Positions 43,926-57,820 of a DNA stretch of 64,000 bases are shown one piece after another. The stretch's first letter is position 1. Each line of letters opens with the position of its first letter. Both the position numbers and the translations under genes were made by a program. Below the pieces are notes generated by a model. The model made no database searches. It saw nothing but the letters and a program-made list of their open reading frames with translations, and was not told the origin of the DNA. The DNA comes from Spiractinospora alimapuensis (GTDB lineage Bacteria > Actinomycetota > Actinomycetes > Streptosporangiales > Streptosporangiaceae). The stretch is taken from the NCBI RefSeq assembly GCF_018437505.1, contig NZ_CP072467.1, positions 5,542,010 to 5,606,009 on the forward strand, in the 5' to 3' direction.

Positions 43926-44371
43926 CGACGCAACGAGAAGGCGCCAAGGACGACTTGGGCTGGGTGCTCGACGATCTCGCGAACCGTGTTCCGGGCATTC
44001 GGCACGCCATCGCACTGTCCGCCGACGGACTCCTGCTCGGTCGCTCCCAACAGTTGTCCACAGCCGACGCCGAACACCTTTCCGCGGTCTCCTCGGCACT
44101 TCAGAGCCTCGCGTTGGGGACCGGCCGCCACTTCGGCGGGGGAGCGGTGCGCCAAACCGTCGTGGAGATGGAACACGCCTATCTCTTCGTGATCGCCGCC
44201 GGATCGGGCGCCTGCCTCGCGGTCCTCGCGGAGCAGAACATCGACGTCGGCCTCGTCGCCTACGAGATGAACCTCCGGGTTCGCCAGGTCGGCCGTAGTC
44301 TCTCGGCCCCACCCCGTGGCGACGCGCGCGACGCCGTTCCGCCCTCCTCACCCGCGGCGGCCCCCTCATGA
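43922..44371 (+). CDS. cvnB: Roadblock/LC7-domain protein CvnB
   Basis: A 149-residue roadblock/LC7 protein (DLGWVLDDLANRVPGIRHAI, ALSADGLLLGRSQ, VEMEHAYLFVIAAGSGACLA), the second conservon component, related to MglB-like regulators of small GTPases. Pro/Ala-rich tail. ATG overlaps the cvnA stop and its stop overlaps the cvnC start (ATGA). Confidence 0.92.
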   Translation: MTTQREGAKDDLGWVLDDLANRVPGIRHAIALSADGLLLGRSQQLSTADAEHLSAVSSALQSLALGTGRHFGGGAVRQTVVEMEHAYLFVIAAGSGACLAVLAEQNIDVGLVAYEMNLRVRQVGRSLSAPPRGDARDAVPPSSPAAAPS

Positions 44372-44730
44372 GACCCCCGCAACCGAGCCAGGACACCAGC
44401 CCCCTGGTTCGGCCCTACACCGTGACCGGCGGACGAACCCGTCCCGTCCAGCCCGGTCTCGACATGATCAGCACCGTTGTCGCGACCCGAACACCGCGTG
44501 ACCTGCCGGGTCTCCAGCCCGAACAGGTCGCGATCATCAACCTCTGCCAGCGCGCCATCTCCGTGGCCGAGGTGGCGGCACATCTTGACCTTCCACTCAG
44601 TGTGGTCAAGGTCCTGATCGGTGATCTCGTGGCGGAGGGAGCGATACTCGCCCGTGCCCCCGTGCCCGTGGCAGACCTACCGGAGATGAACGTTCTGCAG
44701 GCGGTACTTGATGGAATCCGCAGGATCTGA
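44368..44730 (+). CDS. cvnC: DUF742 protein CvnC
   Basis: A 120-residue DUF742 protein with a winged-helix look (LVRPYTVTGGRTRPVQ, LPGLQPEQVAIINLCQ, SVAEVAAHLDLPLSVVKVLI). Third conservon component. Overlaps cvnB by four bases and runs 20 bases into cvnD. Confidence 0.92.
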   Translation: MRPPQPSQDTSPLVRPYTVTGGRTRPVQPGLDMISTVVATRTPRDLPGLQPEQVAIINLCQRAISVAEVAAHLDLPLSVVKVLIGDLVAEGAILARAPVPVADLPEMNVLQAVLDGIRRI

Positions 44731-45319
44731 CGTCGTTCCCGAGATCGAACCGATTCCCATGGCGATCAAGATTCTGGTCGCCGGGGGGTTCGGCGTGGGC
44801 AAGACGACTCTCGTTGGCTCGGTCAGCGAGATCACCCCATTACGCACCGAGGAGGTGATGACAGAGGCGAGCCTGGGCGTCGACGACCTCGCGGGAGTCG
44901 AAGACAAGCACACCACGACGGTCGCCCTCGACTTCGGCCGGATCACGATCGACGACTCGCTGATGCTGTACCTCTTCGGAACACCGGGCCAGGATCGGTT
45001 CTGGTTCATGTGGGACGAACTGTGCGAAGGGGCGTTGGGTTCGGTCGTCCTGGCCGACACACGCCGGCTGGAGTCCTGTTTCCCCGCTGTCGACTACTTC
45101 GAGCGGCGAAATATCCCGTTTATGGTGGCAGTCAACCAGTTTGACGGGATATGTCCCTACGGTGAAGAGGAAGTCCGTGACGCCCTGGACCTGATTCCGG
45201 AAGTCCCCATTGTCCTCGCCGACGTTCGTGAGCGGGCATCCAGCAAGCAGGTCCTGGTGGAGCTTGTCCAGCACGTCATGGCTCGTCGAGCCGCGGCTCG
45301 CGGGCCACGGCGAAACTGA
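44711..45319 (+). CDS. cvnD: Conservon GTP-binding protein CvnD
   Basis: A 202-residue Ras-like GTPase. P-loop GGFGVGKTT at 25-33; G3 is FGTPGQDRF, with Thr-Pro-Gly-Gln in place of DxxGQ, as in the family; G4 is NQFD; G5 is probably ADVRERASS. No lipid-modification motif. ATG 44711 lies inside the end of cvnC (TTG 44708 is an alternative), so translation is coupled. In Streptomyces CvnA-D form a membrane-associated complex resembling a GPCR/G-protein system and influence development and secondary metabolism; that role here is inference. Confidence 0.93.
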   Translation: MESAGSDVVPEIEPIPMAIKILVAGGFGVGKTTLVGSVSEITPLRTEEVMTEASLGVDDLAGVEDKHTTTVALDFGRITIDDSLMLYLFGTPGQDRFWFMWDELCEGALGSVVLADTRRLESCFPAVDYFERRNIPFMVAVNQFDGICPYGEEEVRDALDLIPEVPIVLADVRERASSKQVLVELVQHVMARRAAARGPRRN

Positions 45320-45402
45320 GGGTTCCCCCGAAATGACACAATGCGCTAGCCTCCGTGGTCGCGCCGCAAGATCAGTAACCCCCTACTCGTTAGCATTGAC
45401 GC

Positions 45403-46314
45403 GTGAATCCTGACACAGCACCCAATCCTGGCGGGCTCCCCCCGCGAGCACTCCCCAAGCGTCGTTCCGGTCGCCACCGGGACCCGCTGTCCTTCGACTC
45501 ATGGATCGGTACCCCGCCGCTCCTGCTCGCCGTGCCGGGAGCGGCCGGTGACGAGGATGCCGCCGCGCGGATGGTCGACCTGGCCGGTTCGTACCGACCC
45601 GAGGTCGAACGCAGGGTCGGCTACCTCGGCGGGGACAGCGAACTCCTTCGCGACGTCCTCACCGAGAAGCGCGGCTCCGGCGGCGCTCTCGACGCCGTCG
45701 TAGTGCCCTTCACCGCGGGTCCGCGCCGGTCCGCCCAGGAGGAGGTGGAGGCGGCGGTCGCCGCCAGCGGGGCGCGGGTTCGTGTCACCGAGCCCCTGGG
45801 GCCGCACCCCATGCTGGCCGAGGTTCTGCACATGCGCCTCGCCGAGGCGGGCTTCGTGCGGGCCGACCGGATGCGGTTGATCAGTGTCGTGGCGGCCAGC
45901 GCCGAGATGGCCGATGGTGTCATCGTGGGCTCTGTCGGTGGTGGGGAGGGCCTGGAGGCCGCTGGTGTCGCCGCGGTTCTCCTCGCGGCGCGCCTGGGTG
46001 TCACCGTGCTCCCGGCCGCGATCGACGATCCCACCCATCTCGCGCAGACCGTCGAACGGCTGCGCCACAGTGGGTCGATGCGGCCGGTCCTGGCGCCCTG
46101 CGTCCTGGGGCACGAGGTGGACGTGTCAGTGGTGGACCGGCTCGTCGCGGACAACCAGATCCGCCGTTGCCAGGACCTCGGCTCGCACAGCACACTCGCC
46201 AAGATCGTGGCACTGCGCTACGCCGAGGTGCTGAACTCACTGGAGGCGGAGGGACCGCAGTCCCTGGACGAGCTGCCGGCGCCGACGGGAACGCGCCACC
46301 GCCGCGACTCCTGA
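45403..46314 (+). CDS. CbiX/sirohydrochlorin-chelatase-like protein lacking the metal histidine
   Basis: A 303-residue protein made of two similar halves (about 34-150 and 158-290) in the order seen in CbiX-type chelatases: PPLLLAVPGAAGDEDAAARM, a strand then AVVVPFTAGPRRSAQEEV, VTEPLGPHPMLAEVLHMRL; and again VVAASAEMADG, VRPVL-like PVLAPCVLGHEVDVSVV, CQDLGSHSTLAKIVALRY. The His-Gly that holds the metal in chelatases is Pro-Gly here, so enzymatic chelation is doubtful. GTG 45403 lacks an SD, but TAGCAT ends seven bases upstream, suggesting a leaderless mRNA. It lies between the conservon and tyrS. Family assignment is moderate. Confidence 0.6.
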   Translation: MNPDTAPNPGGLPPRALPKRRSGRHRDPLSFDSWIGTPPLLLAVPGAAGDEDAAARMVDLAGSYRPEVERRVGYLGGDSELLRDVLTEKRGSGGALDAVVVPFTAGPRRSAQEEVEAAVAASGARVRVTEPLGPHPMLAEVLHMRLAEAGFVRADRMRLISVVAASAEMADGVIVGSVGGGEGLEAAGVAAVLLAARLGVTVLPAAIDDPTHLAQTVERLRHSGSMRPVLAPCVLGHEVDVSVVDRLVADNQIRRCQDLGSHSTLAKIVALRYAEVLNSLEAEGPQSLDELPAPTGTRHRRDS

Positions 46315-46474
46315 CCGACTCGACTCCCGGTGTCGGCGCCGGGCACGCCGCTCGGCGCCTTCCGAGTTCCCGTCTGTGACCTCGGGAATGAGGATGCGGC
46401 CAGAAAATCGATGTCGTACTCGTGGGACTCGATAGCGTTAGAGGTCCAACGCAGGGACGAGAAGGAAGACGATC

Positions 46475-47773
46475 GTGGCCGACATCATCGAGGAACTCGA
46501 GTGGCGCGGACTCCTCGCGCAAACCACCGACATCGACGAGCTACGCAAGGCGCTCGCCGACGGCCCGATCACGCTCTATTGCGGCTTCGACCCGACGGCG
46601 GGGTCCCTGCACGTCGGTCACCTGATGCAGATCCTGACCCTGGCCCGTTTCCAGCGGTGCGGTCACCGTCCCATCGCGCTCGTCGGTGGCGGAACCGGAC
46701 TGATCGGTGACCCGAAGCCCAGCTCCGAGCGATCCCTCAACTCCCCGGAGACGGTGCGGGGATGGGTCGGCGCCATCCGGGATCAGCTCGCGGCGTTCCT
46801 CCGCTTCGCGGATCCCGAGCAGCCGGCCGCCGCGAGCGACGCGGTCCTCGCCAACAACGCGGACTGGCTCACCGAGATGACCGCCCTGGAACTGATGCGG
46901 GACATCGGCAAGCACTTCAGCCTGAACCCGATGCTCCAGCGCGACACGGTTCGCACCCGGTTGGCAGGGTCGGGAATGAGCTACACCGAGTTCAGCTACG
47001 TGTTGCTGCAGTCCTACGACTACCTGGAGCTGTACCGACGTTATGGGTGCACGCTACAGACGGGCGGCAGCGACCAGTGGGGCAACATCACCTCGGGACT
47101 CGACCTGATCCGACGGATCGCGGGCAACGAGCCGCACGGCGCGGCACACGGTCTGACGACCAACCTGTTGACCAAGAGTGACGGCACCAAGTTCGGCAAG
47201 ACCGAAGGAGGGACGATCTGGCTGGATCCCCACCTGACGAGTCCCTACGCCTTCTACCAGTTCTGGTTCAACACCGACGACAACGACGTCGTGGACTTCC
47301 TCCGCAAGTTCACCTTCCGTACGCGGGGGGAGATCGACGGCCTGGAGGAGGAGACGCGGGATCGTCCGGCTCGGCGTGCCGCGCAGCGCGCACTCGCGGA
47401 GGACATGACGCGCCTCGTCCACGGAGACGGTGAGTACTCGAAGGTCCGGGAGGCGAGTCAGGCGCTCTTCGGTCAGGGCGAGCTCGACCAGGTCGACGCC
47501 GCCACTCTGGACGCCGCGCTGCGGGAGGTGCCGCACACGACGGTGACGTCGTTCGCGGAGTGCCCCACCGTGGTGGACCTGTTCGCCCAGACTGAGCTCG
47601 CGGCCAGCAAATCAGCCGCGCGGCGCACCGTGCAGGAAGGCGGCGCGTACGTCAACAACGTCAAGGTGGGGGACGTGGACGCGAGGCCGGCGAACGAGGA
47701 CCTGCTCCACGGCCGGTATCTGGTCCTTCGCCGCGGCAAGCGGAACGTGGCCGGAGTCGTGATCGGCACCTGA
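46475..47773 (+). CDS. tyrS: Tyrosyl-tRNA synthetase
   Basis: A 432-residue class I TyrRS. HIGH-type motif in GFDPTAGSLHVGHL, tyrosine site YDYLELYRRYGCTLQTGGSDQ, KMSKS-type motif KFGKTEGG, and the C-terminal S4 domain (about 360-425; AARRTVQEGGAYVNNVKVGD). GTG 46475 has GAAGGAAG six bases upstream. Last gene before the rRNA operon; followed by a terminator. Confidence 0.96.
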   Translation: MADIIEELEWRGLLAQTTDIDELRKALADGPITLYCGFDPTAGSLHVGHLMQILTLARFQRCGHRPIALVGGGTGLIGDPKPSSERSLNSPETVRGWVGAIRDQLAAFLRFADPEQPAAASDAVLANNADWLTEMTALELMRDIGKHFSLNPMLQRDTVRTRLAGSGMSYTEFSYVLLQSYDYLELYRRYGCTLQTGGSDQWGNITSGLDLIRRIAGNEPHGAAHGLTTNLLTKSDGTKFGKTEGGTIWLDPHLTSPYAFYQFWFNTDDNDVVDFLRKFTFRTRGEIDGLEEETRDRPARRAAQRALAEDMTRLVHGDGEYSKVREASQALFGQGELDQVDAATLDAALREVPHTTVTSFAECPTVVDLFAQTELAASKSAARRTVQEGGAYVNNVKVGDVDARPANEDLLHGRYLVLRRGKRNVAGVVIGT

Positions 47774-47779
47774 CCGGGA

Positions 47780-47814
47780 GGCCCGGAGCCCCGTCCACAC
47801 ACGGGTTCCGGGCC
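47780..47814 (+). terminator. Terminator after tyrS
   Basis: GGCCCGGA and TCCGGGCC with an inner CCCGT/ACGGG stem form a two-part hairpin, followed by GATTTGACG. It begins seven bases after the tyrS stop. Confidence 0.65.
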
Positions 47815-48387
47815 GATTTGACGTCACCCCGGTCACGCCATAGAGTTACTCATCGCGCCACGGGGCGTGGGAGGCCAAGCCCCCGGACCGAACCGTGGAG
47901 CACTCTGCGAAGTTCACTCCCTGGATCACACGGTCTGGTTCTGCGGAACTGGGTCGAAGGACTCTGGGTGGGGGTTACACTAGTAACCACGGCGGGGAAA
48001 GCCAAGAGGTTTTCCGCCGGAGATTGGAAAATCCCAGGGGTTTTCACTCGGAATTCGCCGGTTTGCGGGGAATTCGGGGGGATGCTAAATTGGGGTTAAC
48101 AAAGTGAAGAGAGCCGCTTCCACGCGAAGACGCTGAAGGTTCCCGGTTTCGGGGGTGTTTGGTTGTTGTGGGTGGTGGGTGGTTGTTTCTTGAGAACTCA
48201 ACAGCGCGTACGTTTGTTCTTGTGCCTTTATGGTTTGCCCCTGTTTAGGGGTTCCTTTGATGAACAAGCCGAAACACAGTAACCGTTCTTCGGGATGGTT
48301 GGTGTGTTGTGGTTGATTTTGTCGGGAATTAGATTTCTCTAAAGGTTTACACCTACTGGCCGTTGGCTGGTTGGGTGTGTTTGGCCT
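47815..48387 (+). promoter_or_regulatory. rrn: rRNA operon promoter and leader region
   Basis: No gene; lower GC than the flanks. Best promoter: TTTGCG (48062-48067), 18-base spacer, TAAATT (48086-48091). An upstream candidate is TACACT (47976-47981) inside the palindrome GGTTAC-ACTA-GTAACC (47973-47988). The leader contains CTTGAGAACTCAACAGC (48189 on), the conserved actinobacterial rrn leader element with palindrome TTGAGAACTCAA, and a CCCCT-GTTT-AGGGG hairpin near 48240. These probably serve antitermination and RNase III processing. Confidence 0.7.
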
Positions 48388-53327
<4,940 letters not shown>

Positions 53328-53463
53328 CCACAACACACTGGACACTCGCGCACACACAAACACACACCCCCCCGAGGGTCCCCACACACACAAACACGTG
53401 TGCACGGGACACCCCGGAGGGAACACCCCACAACAGGGGTGTGTGACCGCGAACCACACGAAC
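53328..53463 (+). other. 23S-5S spacer, CA-rich
   Basis: 136 bases, C/A-rich, with the short direct repeat CACACACAAACAC at about 53351 and 53388 and a CCCCCCC run. No gene. Confidence 0.7.
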
Positions 53464-53581
53464 GTGCGGTGGTGACAGCGGAAGGGAAACACCCGGACCC
53501 ATTCCGAACCCGGCAGTTAAGCCTTCCAGCGCCGATGGTACTACCCCCACGCCGGGGCGGGAGAGTAGGACACCGCCGCAC
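53464..53581 (+). rRNA. rrf: 5S ribosomal RNA
   Basis: 118 bases. GTGCGGTGG at the 5' end pairs with CCGCCGCAC at the 3' end (helix I, one G-U/mismatch). Internal landmarks are CCATTCCGAACCCGGCAGTT, GCGCCGATGGTACT and GGGAGAGTAGG. Confidence 0.95.
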
Positions 53582-53593
53582 AACACCACACGA

Positions 53594-53640
53594 TTTGAGG
53601 CCCTGCCGATCCAGAACACCTGGACCGACAGGGCCTCAAA
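53594..53640 (+). terminator. rRNA operon terminator
   Basis: TTTGAGGCCCTG (53594-53605) pairs with CAGGGCCTCAAA (53629-53640), with an inner GATCCAG/CTGGACC helix. Thirteen bases after 5S. It also lies downstream of the convergent response-regulator gene (stop at 53740). Confidence 0.85.
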
Positions 53641-53739
53641 CGCATACCCACACAACCCCCGTTGATCTTGCTGTGCGCGGCACCGTCAACACCACACCTC
53701 CCGACGACAACAAGACCAACAACTGTCATCGCCCGGCTC

Positions 53740-54492
53740 TCAGAGGCCGAGCACCCGCCGTAGTTCCCGTGCCTGGCGACGCGACACCTCCACCCGGCTG
53801 CGCCGATCGTCGTTCATGACGAGCTGCAGGGTCCCGCGGAAGTCGGGCGCCAACTCGCTGACGTAGTCCAGGTTGACGAGGTAGGAACGGTGCGCCCGGA
53901 AGAAGTGGTGGCCGCGCAGCCGTCGCTCCAGCTCGTTGAGCGAGAAGCTCACGAGGACCCGCCCGTCGATGAGCTGAAGATAGGAGTAGCCGCGGGCCGC
54001 CCCCGCGTAGATGATGGACGACTCGCTGACCAGGACGGTCCGGTCGCCCTTCTGTACGGGGATGCGGTGCGGGGCCTCGCCGGGCTCCGGCGACCGGTGT
54101 TGCGGCGCGCTCGGTGTCGCCTCCTCCGGTGCGGGAGCGAGCGCCCGGTCCAACGCCCGGGCCAGCCGTTCGGCGTCGAACGGCTTCACGAGATAGTCCG
54201 CGGCGTCGAGGTCGAAGGCTTCGACGGCGTGATCGGGGAAGGCCGTGGTGAAGATGACCTTCGGCGGATCGCTGCGCCCGCGCAGTGTGCGCGCGATGTC
54301 CAGCCCGGTACCGCCGGGCATGCGGATGTCCAGCAGCACGAGGTCGTAGTCGAGAGAGGCCAGGAGGAGCAACGCCTCCTCGGCGTTGGACGCTTCGCCG
54401 ACGACCTGAACGCGGTCGAACCGGCCGAGAAGAAACCGTAGGTCCGCCCGCGCCGGAGCCTCGTCATCGACGATGAGGCAGCGGGCGCGCAT
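53740..54492 (-). CDS. LytTR-family response regulator
   Basis: A 250-residue response regulator. Receiver domain (1-118) with acidic pocket Asp9/Asp10, phospho-acceptor Asp55 in LVLLDIRMPGG, Thr in VIFTTAFPDHAVEAF and Lys in YLVKPFDAE; a Pro-rich linker; and a LytTR DNA-binding domain (about 140-248; IIYAGAARGYSYLQLIDG, FFRAHRSYLVNLDYV). LytTR/AlgR proteins bind paired direct repeats. Starts three bases after the kinase stop. Last gene of a five-gene operon with a symporter, its likely target. Confidence 0.93.
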   Translation of the reverse strand: MRARCLIVDDEAPARADLRFLLGRFDRVQVVGEASNAEEALLLLASLDYDLVLLDIRMPGGTGLDIARTLRGRSDPPKVIFTTAFPDHAVEAFDLDAADYLVKPFDAERLARALDRALAPAPEEATPSAPQHRSPEPGEAPHRIPVQKGDRTVLVSESSIIYAGAARGYSYLQLIDGRVLVSFSLNELERRLRGHHFFRAHRSYLVNLDYVSELAPDFRGTLQLVMNDDRRSRVEVSRRQARELRRVLGL

Positions 54493-54495
54493 GGT

Positions 54496-55788
54496 TCAAC
54501 CCAATGGAATCCGCAGATCGACGACTGTTCCACCGTTTTCGGTGGATTGTATGTCCAGACGATATCGCTCCCCATACAGAGATGCCAGGCGTCCGGCGAT
54601 ATTGCGAAGCCCCATTCCGTCGGCCTCGCCGTGCTCTCCGTTCGAGATGAGAGCGAGCTGGTCGGCGGGGATCCCCACACCGTCGTCGGTGACGCGGATC
54701 GACGTGGTGCGGGTGAGCGGGTCCACCCGGGCCTTGAGGGTGACGGTCCCTCCTTCCACCTTGCCCGCGAGCCCGTGCTTGATGGCGTTCTCCACGACGG
54801 GCTGGATGATGAGGACCGGGACGTGCGCGGTCAGGACCTGGGGATCGATGTCGTAGCGCACCCGGACCCGGTCCCCGTACCTGGCCTGTTCCAGCGCCAC
54901 GTAGGTGCGGACGAAGAAGTACTCCTGTCCGAACTCCGCGAAGTGCCCGTCCTGGCGCACGGCGTAGCGGAAGAAGTCCGACAACCGGACGAGGAGCTGC
55001 CGGGTCTCCTCGGCGTCGGTGTGGGCCTTGGACGCGATCGTGTTCAGGGTGTTGAAGAGGAAGTGCGGGTTGATCTGCGCCCGAAGCGCGTCCAACTTCG
55101 CGTCGACCGCGAGACGTTGCTGCCGATTGAGTGCCGCGAGCTCGAGGTGCAAGGAGAGGATTCCCGCGAGTCCCTCGACGACACCGCGGGGGGTGAGGGT
55201 CTCGTCCCGCCGGTACACCTGCAGAGTGCCGACCACCTCGGTGCCGTCGGTCAGCGAGGCGATGACCGCGGTATGCAGTGGACAGTCGTTCTTCGCGCAG
55301 CCGAGGTCCGAGCGTCGGCGGACCAGCGCCGTCTTGCCTCCACCCAGCACGCGGCTGGCCGCGGTGATCTGAGTGGAGGGACCCGACCCGTGGTGGTCGG
55401 CTCCAGGGCCGACGAACGCCAGTACTCGCTCCCGGTCGGTGATGGCCACGGAGTCGCCCCCGAGTAGGGGCTGGAGAAGCTGTGCCGTGCGGCGTGCGCC
55501 GTCGGTGGTCAGCCCGGAACGCAGCGGCATCGACCGACCGACCGCCGCGATCGTCGTACCGTGTCTGCCCTGTTGCTGGACGGTCAGCGGAAGACGATGG
55601 GATCCGGTGCTCCGAGGGCCACGGAGAGCGGACGGGTACCCCATGACGAGAGCGATGGTGATGCCGACCCCGATCGCCACCGTGGTTCCTGGGCCCAGCG
55701 GTGGCTCGCTCACCCGCTGGGTCACCAGGTAGACGATCGCCCACGCGACGGCGATGACGCCGGCGAGCGGCAGGCTACCGCTGCTCAT
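54496..55788 (-). CDS. LytS/YehU-type sensor histidine kinase
   Basis: A 430-residue kinase. Two N-terminal transmembrane helices (about 9-23 and 33-52), a GAF-like domain (about 91-215), then the His_kinase signature LDALRAQINPHFLFNTLNT with His242 and an HATPase domain (QPVVENAIKHGL, DDGVGIPAD, GMGLRNIAGRL). It lacks the five-helix LYT sensor of classical LytS. The GAF part has Cys164 and Cys169 (GCAKNDCP), possible ligand or redox residues. ATG 55788 overlaps the symporter stop (ATGA); the open frame upstream is a shadow of the symporter gene. Confidence 0.9.
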   Translation of the reverse strand: MSSGSLPLAGVIAVAWAIVYLVTQRVSEPPLGPGTTVAIGVGITIALVMGYPSALRGPRSTGSHRLPLTVQQQGRHGTTIAAVGRSMPLRSGLTTDGARRTAQLLQPLLGGDSVAITDRERVLAFVGPGADHHGSGPSTQITAASRVLGGGKTALVRRRSDLGCAKNDCPLHTAVIASLTDGTEVVGTLQVYRRDETLTPRGVVEGLAGILSLHLELAALNRQQRLAVDAKLDALRAQINPHFLFNTLNTIASKAHTDAEETRQLLVRLSDFFRYAVRQDGHFAEFGQEYFFVRTYVALEQARYGDRVRVRYDIDPQVLTAHVPVLIIQPVVENAIKHGLAGKVEGGTVTLKARVDPLTRTTSIRVTDDGVGIPADQLALISNGEHGEADGMGLRNIAGRLASLYGERYRLDIQSTENGGTVVDLRIPLG

Positions 55789-57473
55789 GAGCGGTCCCGT
55801 GAGCGTCGGGCGATCCCGGCCAGCGTGAGCTGCGCGATGCGGACCGCGCGCCGGTCCCGTGCCGTTCCGTGCATGCGGGTCCAGATCCGCGCGATGTCCT
55901 CCGGTGGGCGGGTCAGCAACGAGACCACGACCGTGACGAGCGTCGCGGCCGGTGCGGCGACGATGGTGGGGGTGAGGAGGAGTTCGCTGTAACTCGTGTC
56001 CCCGACAAGAACGCCTCCCGTGCACATGGCGATGGCGATGACCGCGCCGGTGATCATCCCGGCGGTTCCGCCCGCCCCGGTGGTCCGGCGCCACCAGATG
56101 GCCAGGACGAAGACCGGGGTGAGCGCCGAACCGGCCAGCACGAACGCCCAGGTGACCATCGTCGCGATGATCGACGGGAAGACGCCGGCCAAGGAGTCGG
56201 GCGGGATCACCAGGGCCAGGGCCGCGGAGAGAGCGGCGACCAGCGCCACCGAGGCGCGCCCCACCCAGAGGGCTTCGCGCTGGGTGGCCTTGGGGTTGAT
56301 GTGGCGTTCGTAGACGTCGTGTCCCCATGAGGCAGCCGACGCCAGCAGTAGTCCGGCGATCGTGGACAGCACCGCGATGAGCGCTCCCACGGCGATCAGG
56401 CCGAGCCCGGCTCGGCCACCGAAGATTTCCCCCAGGGCGAGGAGGGCGTGCTCGGGGATCCGCAGCACCCCGTCGGTGGTGATCGACCGGAGCCAGGCCG
56501 TCTTGTCGGCCTCCTCCAGGACGACCCAGCGGGCCGCGGTGCCGAGCATGACCGCCAGGGTGTAGTAGACGCCCGCCATCCCGAGAACCCAGACCGTGGT
56601 CATCCGGGCCGCAGTGCCGGTGGGGCTGGTGAAGTAGCGGTTCATGATGTGCGGGAGTCCGGCGGTTCCCATCGCGAGGGAGAACATCAGGGCGAGTTGT
56701 CCGAGCTGGCTGTACTGGCCGCCGGGCTCACCGAAGAACGCGAAGGAGTCGGAGTCCAACCGGTTGGTGACGTTCTCCAGCCGCCACTCGCCGTCGACGA
56801 GTTCGGGATTGGCCAGCGGCTCCGCCGACAACGCCGCGGTGGCACCCGCGTAGTCGAACCCGGCGGCGACGACCATGGCGGCCAACCACAGGAAGATCGC
56901 GAGGAGGAGCAGGAACTGCACCGCCTGGGTCCACGTCGTTCCCCGCATACCGCCGAGCGAGACCATCAGGGTGATGGCTGTGGTGGACACGAGCACACCG
57001 GTGGCATAAGGGGACACGCCGGCGATGCCGTAGCCGACGAACAGTTCCCAGGTGATTCCGCTGGCTACCGCCTGGGGGACCAGGTAGGCGAGGATCACGA
57101 GCTGGACCACTGCCACCGAACTGAGGCGGACCGTGCTGGACCCGAGTCGACGGCTCAGGAAGTCGGGGATCGAGAACTCCCCGAAGCGGCGCAAGGGGGC
57201 CGCGATGAACAGCAGCACCGGGACGAACCCCGCGGCGAACCCGGCCGCGTACCACATGCCGTCGAGGCCGGAGGCGTAGACGGCGGCCGCCACACCGAGG
57301 AACGACGCGGCGGAGAAGTAGTCGCCGCAGATCGCGCAGGCGTTGGTGACGACCCCCACCCGCCGCCCAGCCAGGTAGAACTCGAAGGTCGACGCGCGCC
57401 GTGGCCGGATCAGTACGGCGACCGAACCGACGGTCACCAGCAGAACCACGAGCAGGAGAATGCTCGCGGTCAT
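55785..57473 (-). CDS. Sodium/solute symporter (SSS family, ActP-like)
   Basis: A 562-residue SSS transporter with about 13 helices. It has the family motifs ASTFEFYLAGRRVG, GDYFSAASFLGVAAA, GGMRGTTWTQAVQF and MGTAGLPHIMNRYFT. The last two are typical of the acetate/monocarboxylate branch (ActP, MctC). Substrate not provable from sequence; acetate, pyruvate or a related acid is likely. ATGA overlaps link it to the small membrane gene before it and the kinase after it. Confidence 0.9.
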   Translation of the reverse strand: MTASILLLVVLLVTVGSVAVLIRPRRASTFEFYLAGRRVGVVTNACAICGDYFSAASFLGVAAAVYASGLDGMWYAAGFAAGFVPVLLFIAAPLRRFGEFSIPDFLSRRLGSSTVRLSSVAVVQLVILAYLVPQAVASGITWELFVGYGIAGVSPYATGVLVSTTAITLMVSLGGMRGTTWTQAVQFLLLLAIFLWLAAMVVAAGFDYAGATAALSAEPLANPELVDGEWRLENVTNRLDSDSFAFFGEPGGQYSQLGQLALMFSLAMGTAGLPHIMNRYFTSPTGTAARMTTVWVLGMAGVYYTLAVMLGTAARWVVLEEADKTAWLRSITTDGVLRIPEHALLALGEIFGGRAGLGLIAVGALIAVLSTIAGLLLASAASWGHDVYERHINPKATQREALWVGRASVALVAALSAALALVIPPDSLAGVFPSIIATMVTWAFVLAGSALTPVFVLAIWWRRTTGAGGTAGMITGAVIAIAMCTGGVLVGDTSYSELLLTPTIVAAPAATLVTVVVSLLTRPPEDIARIWTRMHGTARDRRAVRIAQLTLAGIARRSRDRS

Positions 57474-57817
57474 CGGGGTGGCGCTCGGTCAGGAGGTGGG
57501 GACTCGCGGCTCGGGCCGCCGAGCATGCGTCCCTCGACCGCGTTGGACAGGGTCGCCGCGGCGAGGCAGATGCCGAAGAAGAACACGTAGAGCCCGAACG
57601 CCGCCATGGCGAACATCGGGCTCATCCCACCGACGAGGCGTCCCTGGGACCACCAGCCGAGCAGCCCGGCCAGGACGGGGACCGTGACGACGACGCCGAC
57701 GAACACCACCACGTGTCCCACGGCGACGCGCCGTAGGGTCCGGAACGCCGCGTCCACCTCGGCCGGGGTGTCATGCTCGTCGAGCGGGTCGGGGGGAAAA
57801 CGGGAGGAGGAGTCCAC
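57470..57817 (-). CDS. Small two-helix membrane protein, symporter-associated
   Basis: A 115-residue protein with two transmembrane helices (about 31-53, VGHVVVFVGVVVTVPVLAGL, and about 67-91, FAMAAFGLYVFFFGICLAA) and polar ends. Size, topology and place directly before an ActP-like gene (ATGA overlap) recall DUF485 partners of acetate symporters, but sequence likeness to DUF485 is weak. GTG start at 57817. Confidence 0.7.
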   Translation of the reverse strand: MDSSSRFPPDPLDEHDTPAEVDAAFRTLRRVAVGHVVVFVGVVVTVPVLAGLLGWWSQGRLVGGMSPMFAMAAFGLYVFFFGICLAAATLSNAVEGRMLGGPSRESPPPDRAPPR

Positions 57818-57820
57818 GAC

